NCBI GenBank assembly: GCA_014359885.1
Contig: JACIYN010000025.1
Span: 121,634-185,633 of the forward strand
DNA length: 64,000 nucleotides
From: Desulfacinum sp.
GTDB taxonomy: Bacteria > Desulfobacterota > Syntrophobacteria > Syntrophobacterales > DSM-9756
Direction of reading: 5' to 3'
Part shown: positions 1 through 8,861 of the stretch, in pieces
Numbering within the stretch: the stretch's first letter is position 1
Layout: each line of letters starts with the position of its first letter
Position numbers and translations under genes: made by a program
Notes under the pieces: model-generated
Told to the model about the DNA's origin: nothing
Database searches by the model: none
The model's input: the letters and a program-made list of their open reading frames with translations, nothing else

Positions 1-531
1 CTGGAGGTTTTTCGCGGCAGCCGGATGGTGGATCGCTGCGTTCAGGGCCTGCGCGCCCTTTGCGACCCGGTCCTGGTGGTGGCCAACGACCTGAGCCCCC
101 TGCTGGATGTGGACGCCGCCCTGGTCCGCGATATCATCCCGCGGTGCGGTCCCCTGGGAGGCATCTACACCGCGCTTTTTTTCTCCCCCCATCCGTGGGT
201 TCTGGTCAAGGCGACGGACATGCCCTACCTGGAACCGGCCTTGGCCGAAAGGCTGGTGCAGGAGGCCCTCCAGGACAAGGCGGACGTGATCGTCCCCCGC
301 ACCGGCCCCTATTACGAGCCGCTTCTGGCGGCCTACCACGTGCGGTGCCTGCCCCATGTGGCCCGGTGCATTGGAGACGACAAACGCCAAATCATCAGCT
401 TCTACGGCAAGGTGCGCGTTCGAACGCTCGAAGAAACCCAATGGCGCCCCCTGGACCCCCGGGGAAGAAGCTTCTGGAACGTGAACACACCGGAAGATCT
501 TCGGCGTATCCTGCAGGAAGAGGGAACCTGA
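1..531 (+). CDS. mobA: Molybdenum cofactor guanylyltransferase MobA (5' end outside window)
   Basis: The reading frame is open from base 1, so the start lies upstream and 176 residues are visible. MobA transfers GMP from GTP to Mo-molybdopterin in the cytoplasm to make the MGD form of the cofactor. Visible family marks are GPLGGI at residues 50-55, ATDMP at 71-75 (the family usually has ACDMP) and a C-terminal WNVNTPEDL. The GTP-binding N-terminus is cut off. moeA begins 3 bp after the stop, so the two are co-transcribed cofactor genes. The family call is secure. Whether the cell uses it for Mo or W enzymes cannot be told. Confidence 0.88.
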   Translation: MEVFRGSRMVDRCVQGLRALCDPVLVVANDLSPLLDVDAALVRDIIPRCGPLGGIYTALFFSPHPWVLVKATDMPYLEPALAERLVQEALQDKADVIVPRTGPYYEPLLAAYHVRCLPHVARCIGDDKRQIISFYGKVRVRTLEETQWRPLDPRGRSFWNVNTPEDLRRILQEEGT

Positions 532-534
532 ACC

Positions 535-1779
535 ATGGCGGATGTTTCCTTGCACGAAGCAGCTCAAAGAGTGTGCGACCTCATGCCCCGGGGGCCCCTG
601 GAGTGGCTTCCCACCGAAACCTGTCTCGGGCGCATCTTGGCCCGGAACGTGACGGCCCCCTTCTCCATCCCCCGATGCGCCCAATCCCTCATGGACGGCT
701 ACGCCGTTTTCAGCCGGGAAACGGCCGGGGCGTCGCCCGAGCGGCCCGTTTCCCTGCCGGTGAGGGGCCGCCCTTCGGCAGCCGGGCATCCGGCCGGAGA
801 CCCGGTGGTTCCCGGAACCTGCCGACGGATCCTCACGGGAGCGCCTCTTCCCGAAGGGGCCGATGCCGTGGTTCCGCAGGAAGACGTGCGCCTCCAAGGG
901 GACCGGATCCTCCTGAACCGCCCGGCCCGGCAAGGACAGTGGATCACCGTCCCCGGAGAAGAGATCAAGGCGGGCGAGGTGATCCTGCACGCCGGCGACC
1001 GACTCACGCCCTCCCGACTCTCACTGGCCCTGGCGGCGGGTTTTTTCACCCTCCCGGTGGTGCGCAAGTGCCGTGTAGCCGTTCTGGGAACCGGCGATGA
1101 GCTCCGCGAGCCGGGCTCGCCCCTGGATCCCGCATCCCGCTACGGCGACAGCCGCCACTTGATCGCCGCCTTGGCCCGGCAGGCCGGCGCGGAACCGATC
1201 CATCTCGGGTCCGCGCCGGACGATGCGGCCTGCATTGCAGCGGCCCTGAAAGGAGCCGAGGCCGACCTGGTGATCACCACGGGCGGGGCCGGTCGAGGCG
1301 ACAGGGACTTCCTGCTGCAGGCGTGGGCCCGTCTGGGGCTGCGCCCCCTTTTTTCGGAAATCGGTATCCGCCCGGGTCACGGTACGGCCTGTGCCGCCAC
1401 GTCCTCCACACTCTATTTCGCCCTTCCCGGAGGCCCCCTGGCGGCGGAAATCATCTTCCATGAGCTGGTGCTTCCCGCCCTCCAGACGTGGCATCAGTCC
1501 TCGGAAGGTTACCCGGAACGGGTTTTCGCGCGGCTGAACACGCCCGTCCGGAACGATGGGCCCGCCTTGAGGGCCGTGACCGGAACCGCATCGTTTCGAG
1601 AGACCGTTCTGTGGTTTCAGCCCTTCGGCAAGGACCGACCCACCCGCCACTTTTCCCGAAGAAGACTCAAGAACGCCTATGCCCTGATTCCCCCTCTAAG
1701 CGGAACACTGGACGAGGGACAAACGGTCCCCATCCGATTCTTCCTGGGCCACTGGCCCGTTGTGCACAGGGCCCCGTGA
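535..1779 (+). CDS. moeA: Molybdopterin molybdenumtransferase MoeA
   Basis: MoeA inserts molybdate (or tungstate) into adenylylated molybdopterin. The 414-residue product has normal family length. The N-terminal MDGYAVF motif, LTGAPLPEGADAVVPQED and GTGDEL are present. The usual metal-insertion motif GGxSxGxxD is GGAGRGDRD here, and the xxKPGKP motif reads IRPGHG, so it is a divergent member. The start is fixed by a GAGGGAA ribosome-binding site inside the end of mobA. With two tungsten-type aldehyde oxidoreductases elsewhere in the window, a tungsten-insertion role is possible but not shown. Confidence 0.85.
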   Translation: MADVSLHEAAQRVCDLMPRGPLEWLPTETCLGRILARNVTAPFSIPRCAQSLMDGYAVFSRETAGASPERPVSLPVRGRPSAAGHPAGDPVVPGTCRRILTGAPLPEGADAVVPQEDVRLQGDRILLNRPARQGQWITVPGEEIKAGEVILHAGDRLTPSRLSLALAAGFFTLPVVRKCRVAVLGTGDELREPGSPLDPASRYGDSRHLIAALARQAGAEPIHLGSAPDDAACIAAALKGAEADLVITTGGAGRGDRDFLLQAWARLGLRPLFSEIGIRPGHGTACAATSSTLYFALPGGPLAAEIIFHELVLPALQTWHQSSEGYPERVFARLNTPVRNDGPALRAVTGTASFRETVLWFQPFGKDRPTRHFSRRRLKNAYALIPPLSGTLDEGQTVPIRFFLGHWPVVHRAP

Positions 1780-1789
1780 ACTTCAGAGG

Positions 1790-1819
1790 TTGTTCAACGG
1801 TAACGCTAAGGTGTATAGT
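1790..1819 (+). promoter_or_regulatory. Possible sigma-70 promoter for the CDP-alcohol phosphatidyltransferase gene
   Basis: TTGTTC (1790-1795) and TATAGT (1814-1819) are separated by 18 bp, about 33 bp before the start codon. The -10 box is good and the -35 box poor. Confidence 0.35.
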
Positions 1820-1852
1820 GGCGCTTCACATCCGAGGAGAGGGGACAATCTG

Positions 1853-2509
1853 ATGCTCAAAGGAACGATCATCGAGACGGAATATTACCGCTTGCTGGAA
1901 AGATATCTGGTCCCGGTCCTGGTGAAACTGAGGCTCCGTCCCAACCACGTGTCGCTCCTGGGACTGCTCCTCAGCCTCGTGGCGGGAATCTCTTTTGCCT
2001 TTCGCCCCTTCTGGGGAGGCGTTTTCACGCTTCTGGCCGGCCTCGTGGATACCCTGGACGGGAGCCTGGCCCGCTCCACGGGTCAGGCGAGGAAGTACGG
2101 AGCCTTTCTGGATTCCGTGCTGGACCGCTATGCCGAACTGCTCATCTACCTGGGCATCTATTTTTACTTCTATCGACAGGGGAACTTGGGACCCGCCTTG
2201 ACCCTGCTCTTCCTGCTCATCCTGTTCGGATCCCTCATGGTCAGCTACACCCGGGCCCGGGCCGAAGGACTGGGGCAAAAATGCCTCGTGGGGCTGCTGC
2301 AACGCGGCGAACGGGTGATCCTGCTGGGCATCGGGGGCATGGCCAATCCCCTCTTCAACCGGCTCACGGAACTGCCTTTCAGCCGGTCCACCCAGGACGC
2401 GGTCCTCATGGTGGTTCTGGTGGTCCTGGCCGTTGGAACGAACCTCACCGCTTTGTGGCGGTTCTGGCACGTTCTCAACAACCTGAAACAAGAAGGAACC
2501 AAGGGGTGA
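1853..2509 (+). CDS. CDP-alcohol phosphatidyltransferase family protein
   Basis: This 218-residue inner-membrane enzyme would exchange CMP of a CDP-alcohol for another alcohol in phospholipid synthesis. The family signature is complete: D66, D69-G70, A73-R74, G83, D87 and D91, that is DGSLAR followed by GAFLDSVLDR. Several hydrophobic segments surround it, at about 33-50, 53-65, 96-140 and 183-205. The start at 1853 is preferred over an upstream in-frame start because GAGGAGAGGGG lies just before it and homology begins there. Substrate (glycerol phosphate, inositol phosphate or other) cannot be read from the sequence. Confidence 0.85.
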   Translation: MLKGTIIETEYYRLLERYLVPVLVKLRLRPNHVSLLGLLLSLVAGISFAFRPFWGGVFTLLAGLVDTLDGSLARSTGQARKYGAFLDSVLDRYAELLIYLGIYFYFYRQGNLGPALTLLFLLILFGSLMVSYTRARAEGLGQKCLVGLLQRGERVILLGIGGMANPLFNRLTELPFSRSTQDAVLMVVLVVLAVGTNLTALWRFWHVLNNLKQEGTKG

Positions 2510-2547
2510 GAAGGGGGGGCGAAGTCCCGCTACGACCCTCTCCCGGC

Positions 2548-3066
2548 TTAAGGGCTTGGCTCATCCAACTTCTTCAAGATGATGCGATCGTCTTCCCGGT
2601 AGATTTCGAAGGAATCCCCCACCGAAAAGCCCAGCTGATCGATCAGGAGAGCCTTGTTCAGCGTAATGCTCCCGCTCTGGCCGATGGTCCGATGATTGGG
2701 GGTCTTGATGAGAATCGTGGGGGCCTGAGAGGGCGCGGAGACCTTGTTTCTGCGGCGCACGACAGGCTTCGGTCGCGCAGGCTGCTTGTATTCCACCTCC
2801 GGCTCAACCTGCCGGGCCCGGGAGGGGGTGACAGTGCGTCGAACGCGGGTCGGAGCCGGTTCCTTTTCGATGACACCGGGTTCCCGCTTGGCGGAGAAAC
2901 CCACTTGGGGAATCTCCCCCAGTTCCATCAGGCCCTTGAGGTACAAGTCCTGAACTTCGCTTTTGAAACGGAGGCCGAAGAGCTTCTGGACCGCCTCCAG
3001 CGAACGACCATTGCGGATCTCATTCACGATCAATTTGGGGTCTATATTCTTGTATTCCACATCCAT
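2548..3066 (-). CDS. Hypothetical protein with AbrB-like C-terminal domain
   Basis: A 172-residue cytoplasmic protein. Residues 1-55 are a compact charged segment. Residues 60-115 are rich in Pro, Arg and Lys and look like a linker. The last ~45 residues, with GSITLNKALLIDQLGF and DRIILKK, resemble a swapped-hairpin AbrB/SpoVT DNA-binding fold. The start has AAGGA seven bases upstream. It converges on the preceding phosphatidyltransferase gene. DNA binding is a suggestion from the C-terminal pattern only; no precise family was recognised. Confidence 0.6.
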   Translation of the reverse strand: MDVEYKNIDPKLIVNEIRNGRSLEAVQKLFGLRFKSEVQDLYLKGLMELGEIPQVGFSAKREPGVIEKEPAPTRVRRTVTPSRARQVEPEVEYKQPARPKPVVRRRNKVSAPSQAPTILIKTPNHRTIGQSGSITLNKALLIDQLGFSVGDSFEIYREDDRIILKKLDEPSP

Positions 3067-3926
3067 CTCCCTTTCCTTTCCTCACACAAAAACCTTCCGG
3101 CCACCTACCCCGCACCACATCCTGCGCCACCACGGCGTATGCTCTTCCGGGAAAGATCACAGCCTCTTGTTGGTTCAACACACAATTCGGCCCGTCTTTC
3201 TCTCACGGGGGTCGAAAGGGGGGTGCGTCTCGTGGACGCGCCGGCCTTTTGAGACCTCGCTACCCTTGGGCTGAAGAGGCTATGGATTGCAACTATTGGG
3301 ATATTGGGATGCACCCGAAAGCGATGTGCTTGCAACTAGGGCACCGTTAAATTAACAAAACCCCGTCGTCCGATCAACAGCCTCTTTTGTAAAAAAAGGC
3401 CAACTCGACCCAACCCCTCCATTGGGAGCCTCGGGGCCATCCCCACCCGCTCGTCTCGCCTGGAGGCACACTCGGGGTTGCGAAACCCGGCGGGCCCTTA
3501 TAGGGAACCCGTCCCGGTTCTGTCAAGCACTTTACCGGCCCGCATCCCCGGGTCTTCAAGCCCTCCGCCAGATGCCGACTGAGCAAGAACTCGCCGGGAT
3601 TCCGAGCACATGATGTTGAGGCGCACAGGTCTGTCGGGGGCAGGTCAACATCATTCGTCCCTAAAGTTTTCCTCGACATGGCGGGACATCGAGATGGCGG
3701 TGGGTGCGAGGCAAGATCCGGTCTCAAGCTGGCTGATGTCCCGTGGGCAACGGTAATCCGGCACTCCTTGGCAGATGGGATTTCATGCTCCCGGCAAGGT
3801 CCTGAAGGGCGGGCATAAAGCCAGCCCCGACAAGATCCCATTGATCTCTTGGAAGGAGCGGGGTTTATCCCCGCCCGCTAATCGCGCGTTATGAGAAAAC
3901 CCCGATGGGAAAGCGCACCATGGAGG
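3067..3926. other. 860-bp intergenic region without convincing gene
   Basis: It separates two minus-strand genes. Open frames exist (for example 3374-3841 minus) but their composition is Cys/Pro/Arg-rich, lacks a ribosome-binding site and has no recognisable motif. The only structured element is the REP-like hairpin at 3858-3879. Confidence 0.5.
3858..3879. repeat. REP-like palindrome (GCGGGG...CCCCGC family)
   Basis: GCGGGGTTTATCCCCGC followed by CCGCT is a short hairpin. It belongs to a family also found at 15512, 34613, 45325 and 45371. Confidence 0.7.
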
Positions 3927-5006
3927 CTACAAATCTTCGAACACGCTCTTTCGCAGCCGGTCGGACAGGGCCCGGGTCAGGAACGCCACCCGTTCCGCCT
4001 GAGGCTCGCTCAAGGTTCCGCACCCGCAGCTTGGGGTAATGAGACTCCGGGCAAGGATCGCCGCCCTGTCCAGATCCACATCACATAGGCTCTGAACCTG
4101 CTCCGCCCACCGCGCGGCCAGACTCTCGGCGGTCTCCTCCTCGATGGCCGAAGGATCCAGAGTGGGAACCATGCCCCAGGCCACGCTGCCTCCCCGCTGG
4201 AGAAACTGCTTGAACTCGCGGCGATAAAGGGCGAAACGGTCGAAATATTGGTAGGCGTCGAAGTTGATGATGTCCACCCCGGCCCGATACACCAGGCCCC
4301 AGTCGGTGTTGGCGCACACGTGGATGCCCACCAGGGCTCCCGCAGCCCGGACGGGCTCCACCACCTGGCGCAAGATCTCTTCCACATCTTCGGCTGAAAC
4401 CGTGATGAACGCGGACGTCCCAAAGCCCGCCAAAGCCGGTTCATCCAGGAAAAGGATCACCGGCTTTCCCAGTGTCTGAAGCTGGGCCAGCTGCCAGCGG
4501 GCCTTCATGGCCAGATGCTTCAACACCACGTCCTTCATGCGCTCGTCGTAGAGGAGCGCCTTACGGTCCTGATCCGTCAGGCCCGTCAAAAGGGTAAAGG
4601 GTCCGACGATCTGTCCTTTGACGGCGACACAGTCCGCCGCACGGGAAGCGACCCGTTCCAGAAAGGCCCGGAAGGTCCTTCCGGTGTCCTCTCCCATGGC
4701 GAAACGGGACTCGCCGAGAAGGGACGGATCGGCTTCCACGGCCAGATATTCTTCGTAAAAACCCAGAACCTCCGAATCCAGGTCGGCGGCGTCGGTCTGA
4801 ATCCAGACGCGCCCCTCGTGCCTTTGCACTCCCGGCAGGCCCTCCAGGTACTGCACCATCATCTGTTCGGCCGGATAGGCCGACAGTTGGGGCCACACGG
4901 GGATCTCCGGCACCTGCTCCAGGATCACATCCATGGCTTTCCGCCTGTCTTTATGAGGCATACTGCCCACGAGAGTGGCCCGCCCTTGAGGATTCCAAAC
5001 TTTCAT
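3927..5006 (-). CDS. Cobalamin-independent methionine synthase C-terminal-type methyltransferase
   Basis: The 359-residue product corresponds only to the C-terminal, zinc-binding barrel of MetE; the N-terminal half of full MetE (~750 aa) is absent. The zinc ligands are visible as His229-x-Cys231 and Cys327/Cys329 in PSCGCG. Such short proteins transfer methyl groups to a thiol such as homocysteine or coenzyme M, with a methyl donor that differs from the usual triglutamyl folate. The ATG at 5006 is preferred because GGGAG lies 9-10 bases before it; a GTG at 5015 is an alternative. The gene is monocistronic, so the donor and acceptor cannot be inferred from context. Confidence 0.75.
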   Translation of the reverse strand: MKVWNPQGRATLVGSMPHKDRRKAMDVILEQVPEIPVWPQLSAYPAEQMMVQYLEGLPGVQRHEGRVWIQTDAADLDSEVLGFYEEYLAVEADPSLLGESRFAMGEDTGRTFRAFLERVASRAADCVAVKGQIVGPFTLLTGLTDQDRKALLYDERMKDVVLKHLAMKARWQLAQLQTLGKPVILFLDEPALAGFGTSAFITVSAEDVEEILRQVVEPVRAAGALVGIHVCANTDWGLVYRAGVDIINFDAYQYFDRFALYRREFKQFLQRGGSVAWGMVPTLDPSAIEEETAESLAARWAEQVQSLCDVDLDRAAILARSLITPSCGCGTLSEPQAERVAFLTRALSDRLRKSVFEDL

Positions 5007-5363
5007 TGCAAACACGCTCCCAAAAGGATATTGTTTTATCTACTGTATATTTCTACGAGAATCGAAAAGGTGAAAATCGTCCCTCGCCGGAGGGTTGGAT
5101 CTGAGTATCACACGCGGCGCTGCGCCGTCAAACGAGAGCGGACGCCTTTTCGTCTCCAGCGGCTTTTCTCGAACTCGCGGCGGATCGCAAGCCCAGGGCG
5201 GTGCAGCTCCAACACGCCAGTTCGCCTCTCAAGGCAAGGGACACGAACCCGTCGTCCGGAAGAGCCGCCGCCCCTTCGCGCGGGGATGGTGCCCGATAGG
5301 AAATTCATCGCGAAGCACCCCCCGAAAAAGATCCTAAGTGAGACAGGACTTGGGAGGACTTCC
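5007..5363. other. 357-bp divergent intergenic region
   Basis: It lies between the divergently transcribed methyltransferase and the LysM-like protein gene. It has an AT-rich patch at about 5025-5060, where the minus-strand promoter is expected. No clear cobalamin or SAM riboswitch fold was seen. Confidence 0.4.
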
Positions 5364-6407
5364 ATGCGACATGGACCGGAGAATCGTCCAGACCGCGTTC
5401 ACAACAGGCGGAAACTCCTGTGGATCGCCTTGTTGCTCCTCCTTCTTCTGGCCGGCCTCGGCTACTATTGGTATTGGATGCGCCCCGGGTCTTCCGGAAT
5501 CCCCATCTCCACGCCCAAGGAGGCTCCCTCCCAAACCGCCGCAGCCCCGGAAGAAGGACAAGCCGACAGGGCAGCATCGGAACCGTCGGAGTCGCCCCCT
5601 TCCGCCGCCATCTCCGCCGGACAAGAACCGGCGTCAGCCGTTGCCGACTCCTCCCGAACCTCCACTGCCTCGACTCCCCCCACCGGTTCCTACCCCCATG
5701 TTTCCGCCAGCCTGGGGCAAGAAGAGCGCAAGGAAGCCTTCGGGCTTCATGAGAGCGTGGACCACGTGGTGCAGGCCCGGGAACCCTTCCAGGTCCAGGG
5801 CGAACAATGGACCATCGACAAGATACGGCAGCGTCTCGGACCCAACGCCCCTGAAGAGATCCGCCAAGGGGGATCGGAGCCCATTCTCCACCCCGTGGAG
5901 GAGCGTCCCGTCGGTCGTTTCGTCAAGCGATCCATCGGAACCTCGCTTCCCGCCGGGTCCGAGGCCGCTCCCAGCTATTACGGCGTTCGGCTGGTACGCC
6001 CCGGGGAGAATCTTTGGAACATCCATTATCAGATCCTGCGGGAATATTTCGCGAGACGAGGCGTCCACCTTTCGCCGTGGGCCGATGAACCCGCCGCCGA
6101 CGGCCGCAGCACCGGTATCGGCAAGATCCTGAAATTTCTAGAGCATATCGTCTACGTTTATGACGTTCGGCACAACACCCTGGTAGAGGACATCAACCGG
6201 CTCTATCCCAACGACCTGGTGGTCTTCTTCAAGATAAGCGATGTATTTGCCGCCCTGGATCAGGTCTCTCCCCAGGACCTGGAGGTCCTGCGCTTTGTGG
6301 GCCGGACCCTGCGATTGGAACGGGACAGCGAAGCTCGGGTCCTTCTGGACACCCGGCAGTTCGAGCAGGAACCTCCTCCCATGCCGCCGCCGATGGCGGG
6401 GGATTGA
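5364..6407 (+). CDS. Membrane-anchored protein with LysM-like C-terminal region
   Basis: A 347-residue protein with a cytoplasmic basic N-terminus, one transmembrane helix at residues ~18-36 and a long Pro/Ser/Ala-rich linker (about 45-115). Its folded C-terminal part contains RPGENLWNIHYQIL and, later, NRLYPNDLVVFF. These two pieces look like the ends of a degenerate LysM repeat split by an insertion. This suggests a periplasmic, peptidoglycan-associated protein tethered to the inner membrane. The start has GGGAGG nine bases upstream; the frame is open far upstream but without coding character. No neighbour gives a function. Confidence 0.6.
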   Translation: MRHGPENRPDRVHNRRKLLWIALLLLLLLAGLGYYWYWMRPGSSGIPISTPKEAPSQTAAAPEEGQADRAASEPSESPPSAAISAGQEPASAVADSSRTSTASTPPTGSYPHVSASLGQEERKEAFGLHESVDHVVQAREPFQVQGEQWTIDKIRQRLGPNAPEEIRQGGSEPILHPVEERPVGRFVKRSIGTSLPAGSEAAPSYYGVRLVRPGENLWNIHYQILREYFARRGVHLSPWADEPAADGRSTGIGKILKFLEHIVYVYDVRHNTLVEDINRLYPNDLVVFFKISDVFAALDQVSPQDLEVLRFVGRTLRLERDSEARVLLDTRQFEQEPPPMPPPMAGD

Positions 6408-6517
6408 GACCCGCCGCCCAAGAAAATGACCGAGGCGCAGAGCCGAAACCCCGCGCCTCAGATCATCAATGATTTTGCCCAGAACCTGCGACTGGTTTTT
6501 ACCGGCACCGTACCGGG

Positions 6518-6913
6518 TCACATGCCCATCTGCAGCTCTTTCCAGGCCGCTTCCTGGGCCTCTCTTGTCCATCGGGTTTCCCATTTGCCGTCCCTCAGCA
6601 CGTGCAGCTTCTCCGCCGTGATGGAATTGTATTTTTCATGCAGATTCCCTTCCACACGGACCATCTCATTCACGTACCTGGAAAGAACGGCTCGATCCAG
6701 GTTCGACACAAAGAAATAGGATCCCCCGTCCGCAAGGACCACGAAGACCCGCTCCACGGCGATCACGGGATCCTCCTTGCCCACCGGGCAGGTCTTGCCT
6801 TGGGTTACGCACTGGAATCCCTGAATGGTGCCTTCGATGGTCGCGGCGGAACCGACCAGGGGCACGAGCAGCACCGCCAACAGTCCAATGATTGCAAACA
6901 GCCTGAATTTCAT
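6518..6913 (-). CDS. Small exported protein, OB-fold-like
   Basis: A 131-residue protein with a classical signal peptide (residues 1-24, cleavage after GSAA). The mature part of ~107 residues is rich in beta-strand patterns such as VRVEGNLHEKYNSI and resembles small OB-fold periplasmic proteins. It has two cysteines (FQCV and KTCPVG) that could pair or bind a ligand. The start at 6913 is chosen for the signal peptide and an AGGAAAGAGAG ribosome-binding site. A consensus -35 box and a perfect inverted repeat lie upstream. No specific family recognised. Confidence 0.65.
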   Translation of the reverse strand: MKFRLFAIIGLLAVLLVPLVGSAATIEGTIQGFQCVTQGKTCPVGKEDPVIAVERVFVVLADGGSYFFVSNLDRAVLSRYVNEMVRVEGNLHEKYNSITAEKLHVLRDGKWETRWTREAQEAAWKELQMGM

Positions 6914-6982
6914 GATGTCTCTCTCTTTCCTGGGGGCGAAAGTTCGTGGCAATCGCCTGCAAAGGTGCTCTCTTGTAGGCTC

Positions 6983-7025
6983 GGTTATTTTCAAATAACC
7001 TAAGGGCCCCAAAAGGACCTGTCAA
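6983..7025 (-). promoter_or_regulatory. Promoter with overlapping inverted repeat for the small exported protein
   Basis: On the minus strand TTGACA (7025-7020) is followed after 17 bp by TAGGTT (7002-6997). An 18-bp perfect inverted repeat GGTTATTT-TC-AAATAACC (6983-7000) overlaps the -10 box, as expected for a repressor operator. Confidence 0.5.
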
Positions 7026-7136
7026 ACCGGAGAAGCCCGGAGGTTGCGGGTGCCCGCATGCGGCGACGATGGAACGTGCGGCGCCCTTTTTCCCGAAAAG
7101 CGACCTCATTTCGCCCCTGCGACGAGGAGGAACACC

Positions 7137-8426
7137 ATGGCCGATGACTTGAAAAAGATGTACCGCACCGTCATGGACGACCACTTCCCGGAAGACCTCT
7201 CGATCCGTTTCGGCGACCAGGAATTGGTGTACAGGAAACGGACGTGGAAGATCCCCGACGACAAGACGGGGGAAGTCATCGAGAAGGGACTTCGCTACGG
7301 GGAAAATCCGGGACAGGAAGCGGCCCTCTACGAGCTGGTGGGGGGGCACCTGCAACTGGGCGACTGCCGCTTCATCGACCCCGGAAACGGCCTGGTGAGC
7401 GCCGTCACGGAAGAGGACATGCTCCAGGCCGGCAAACACCCCGGCAAGACCAACCTCACCGACCTGGACAACGGCCTCAACATCATCAAGTATCTCATGA
7501 AGAAACCCGCCGCGGTCATCCTCAAGCACAACAACCCCTGCGGGGCGGCCCACGGGGAATCCCTCGCCCGGGCCTATGACCGGGCCAACCGGGCCGATCG
7601 AATCGCCGCCTTCGGCGGGTGCCTGGTGGTGAACCGCCCCATGGACAAGGAGACGGCGGAACTGGTGGCACGAAACTACCTGGAAGTGGTGGCCGCGCCC
7701 GACTTCGAAGAGGGGGCCCTGGAAATCCTCAAAAAGCGATCCAACCTCCGCATCATCCAGATCCGCCGCATCGACCGCCTGGAAGAGTATCGGGATCTCA
7801 GGTTCGTGGATTTCAAGTCGCTCATGGACGGGGGCCTCATTGTGCAACAGTCCGCCGTGTGCAGGGTCAAGGGCCCGGAGGACCTCAAACTGGCGGAAGC
7901 CGTCCACGACGGCAAGACCTACCGCATTCAAAGGGAGCCCACGAAAAAGGAGATGGAGGACCTTCTCTTCGGCTGGTACGTGGAACAGGGCGTGACGTCC
8001 AACTCCGTTCTCTACGTGAAGGACCAGTGCACCGTGGCCATCGGCACGGGCGAACAGGACCGCGTGGGCGTGGCGGAACTGGCCGTCTACAAGGCCTATC
8101 GCAATTACGGAGACGCCCTCTGTTTTGACAAATACGGCATTTCCTACAAGGATCTGGAGTTGGCCGTGGAGCGGGGCGAGCGGCCTCGGGAGGACCGGGA
8201 GGTGATCGACGCCGCCACCCGGGAGGCCAAAGCAGGTCTCAAGGGATCCACCATGGTTTCCGACGCCTTCTTCCCGTTCCGGGACGGGGTGGACGTGGGC
8301 ATCCGCCAGGGGATCACCGCGGTGGTCCAGCCCGGAGGGTCCCTGCGCGACTGGGAAGTGATCGAGGCCTGCAACGAGGCCGGGGTCACCATGGTCTTCA
8401 CCGGCCAGCGGGCCTTCAAACACTGA
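7137..8426 (+). CDS. Stand-alone AICAR transformylase domain (PurH-like without cyclohydrolase domain)
   Basis: The 429-residue protein covers only the formyltransferase half of bifunctional PurH, which formylates AICAR in the ninth step of purine synthesis. The active-site motif KHNNPCG is at residues 130-136, and LRYGENPGQ and FGGCLVVNRPMD are also present. The N-terminal IMP cyclohydrolase (MGS-like) domain is missing, so IMP ring closure would need another gene. The start is set by GAGGAGG six bases upstream of the ATG. A PPOX-fold gene follows after 42 bp. Confidence 0.88.
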   Translation: MADDLKKMYRTVMDDHFPEDLSIRFGDQELVYRKRTWKIPDDKTGEVIEKGLRYGENPGQEAALYELVGGHLQLGDCRFIDPGNGLVSAVTEEDMLQAGKHPGKTNLTDLDNGLNIIKYLMKKPAAVILKHNNPCGAAHGESLARAYDRANRADRIAAFGGCLVVNRPMDKETAELVARNYLEVVAAPDFEEGALEILKKRSNLRIIQIRRIDRLEEYRDLRFVDFKSLMDGGLIVQQSAVCRVKGPEDLKLAEAVHDGKTYRIQREPTKKEMEDLLFGWYVEQGVTSNSVLYVKDQCTVAIGTGEQDRVGVAELAVYKAYRNYGDALCFDKYGISYKDLELAVERGERPREDREVIDAATREAKAGLKGSTMVSDAFFPFRDGVDVGIRQGITAVVQPGGSLRDWEVIEACNEAGVTMVFTGQRAFKH

Positions 8427-8468
8427 AGTGGAATTCTTCCGAGTTTGGACCCACAAGGAGGAGAAGCG

Positions 8469-8861
8469 ATGCAGGAAGTCTACGAATTTCTCAAGAAGTG
8501 CGGCACCTACTACCTGGCCACCGTCGACGGAGATCAACCGCGAGTGCGCCCTTTCGGAACAATCCATCTTTTCGAGGGCAAACTCTACATCCAGACGGGA
8601 AAAAAGAAAGACGTCTCCAAGCAGATGGCGAAGAACCCGAAGATCGAGATATGCGCTTGGGACGGCGAGCGATGGATTCGTGTGGAGGCGACCGTGGTCG
8701 AGGATGAGCGCGTGGAGGCCAAGCAGAGCATGCTGGATGCCTATCCACAGCTGAAGTCCATGTATTCCGCAACAGATGACAACACCCAGGTGCTCTATCT
8801 GAAAGACGCAACGGCTCGGATCTACTCGTTTACCTCGGAGCCCAAGATCATCCGTTTCTGA
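8469..8861 (+). CDS. Pyridoxamine 5'-phosphate oxidase-family (split-barrel flavin-binding) protein
   Basis: A 130-residue protein with the split-barrel pattern of small PPOX proteins: YYLATVDGDQPRVRPFG near the N-terminus and LYIQTGKKKDVSKQM and IEICAWDGERWIRVEA in the middle. These bind FMN or F420-like cofactors, usually as dimers. It is too short and lacks the C-terminal part of true PdxH, so vitamin B6 oxidation should not be assumed. The start is decided by AGGAGGAG five bases before the ATG. It probably shares a transcript with the upstream transformylase gene. Confidence 0.8.
   Translation: MQEVYEFLKKCGTYYLATVDGDQPRVRPFGTIHLFEGKLYIQTGKKKDVSKQMAKNPKIEICAWDGERWIRVEATVVEDERVEAKQSMLDAYPQLKSMYSATDDNTQVLYLKDATARIYSFTSEPKIIRF

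Noticed and set aside
3374..3841. 155-codon open frame on the minus strand
   Set aside because: Composition rich in Cys, Pro and Arg, no ribosome-binding site and no recognisable motif; consistent with chance in GC-rich intergenic DNA.
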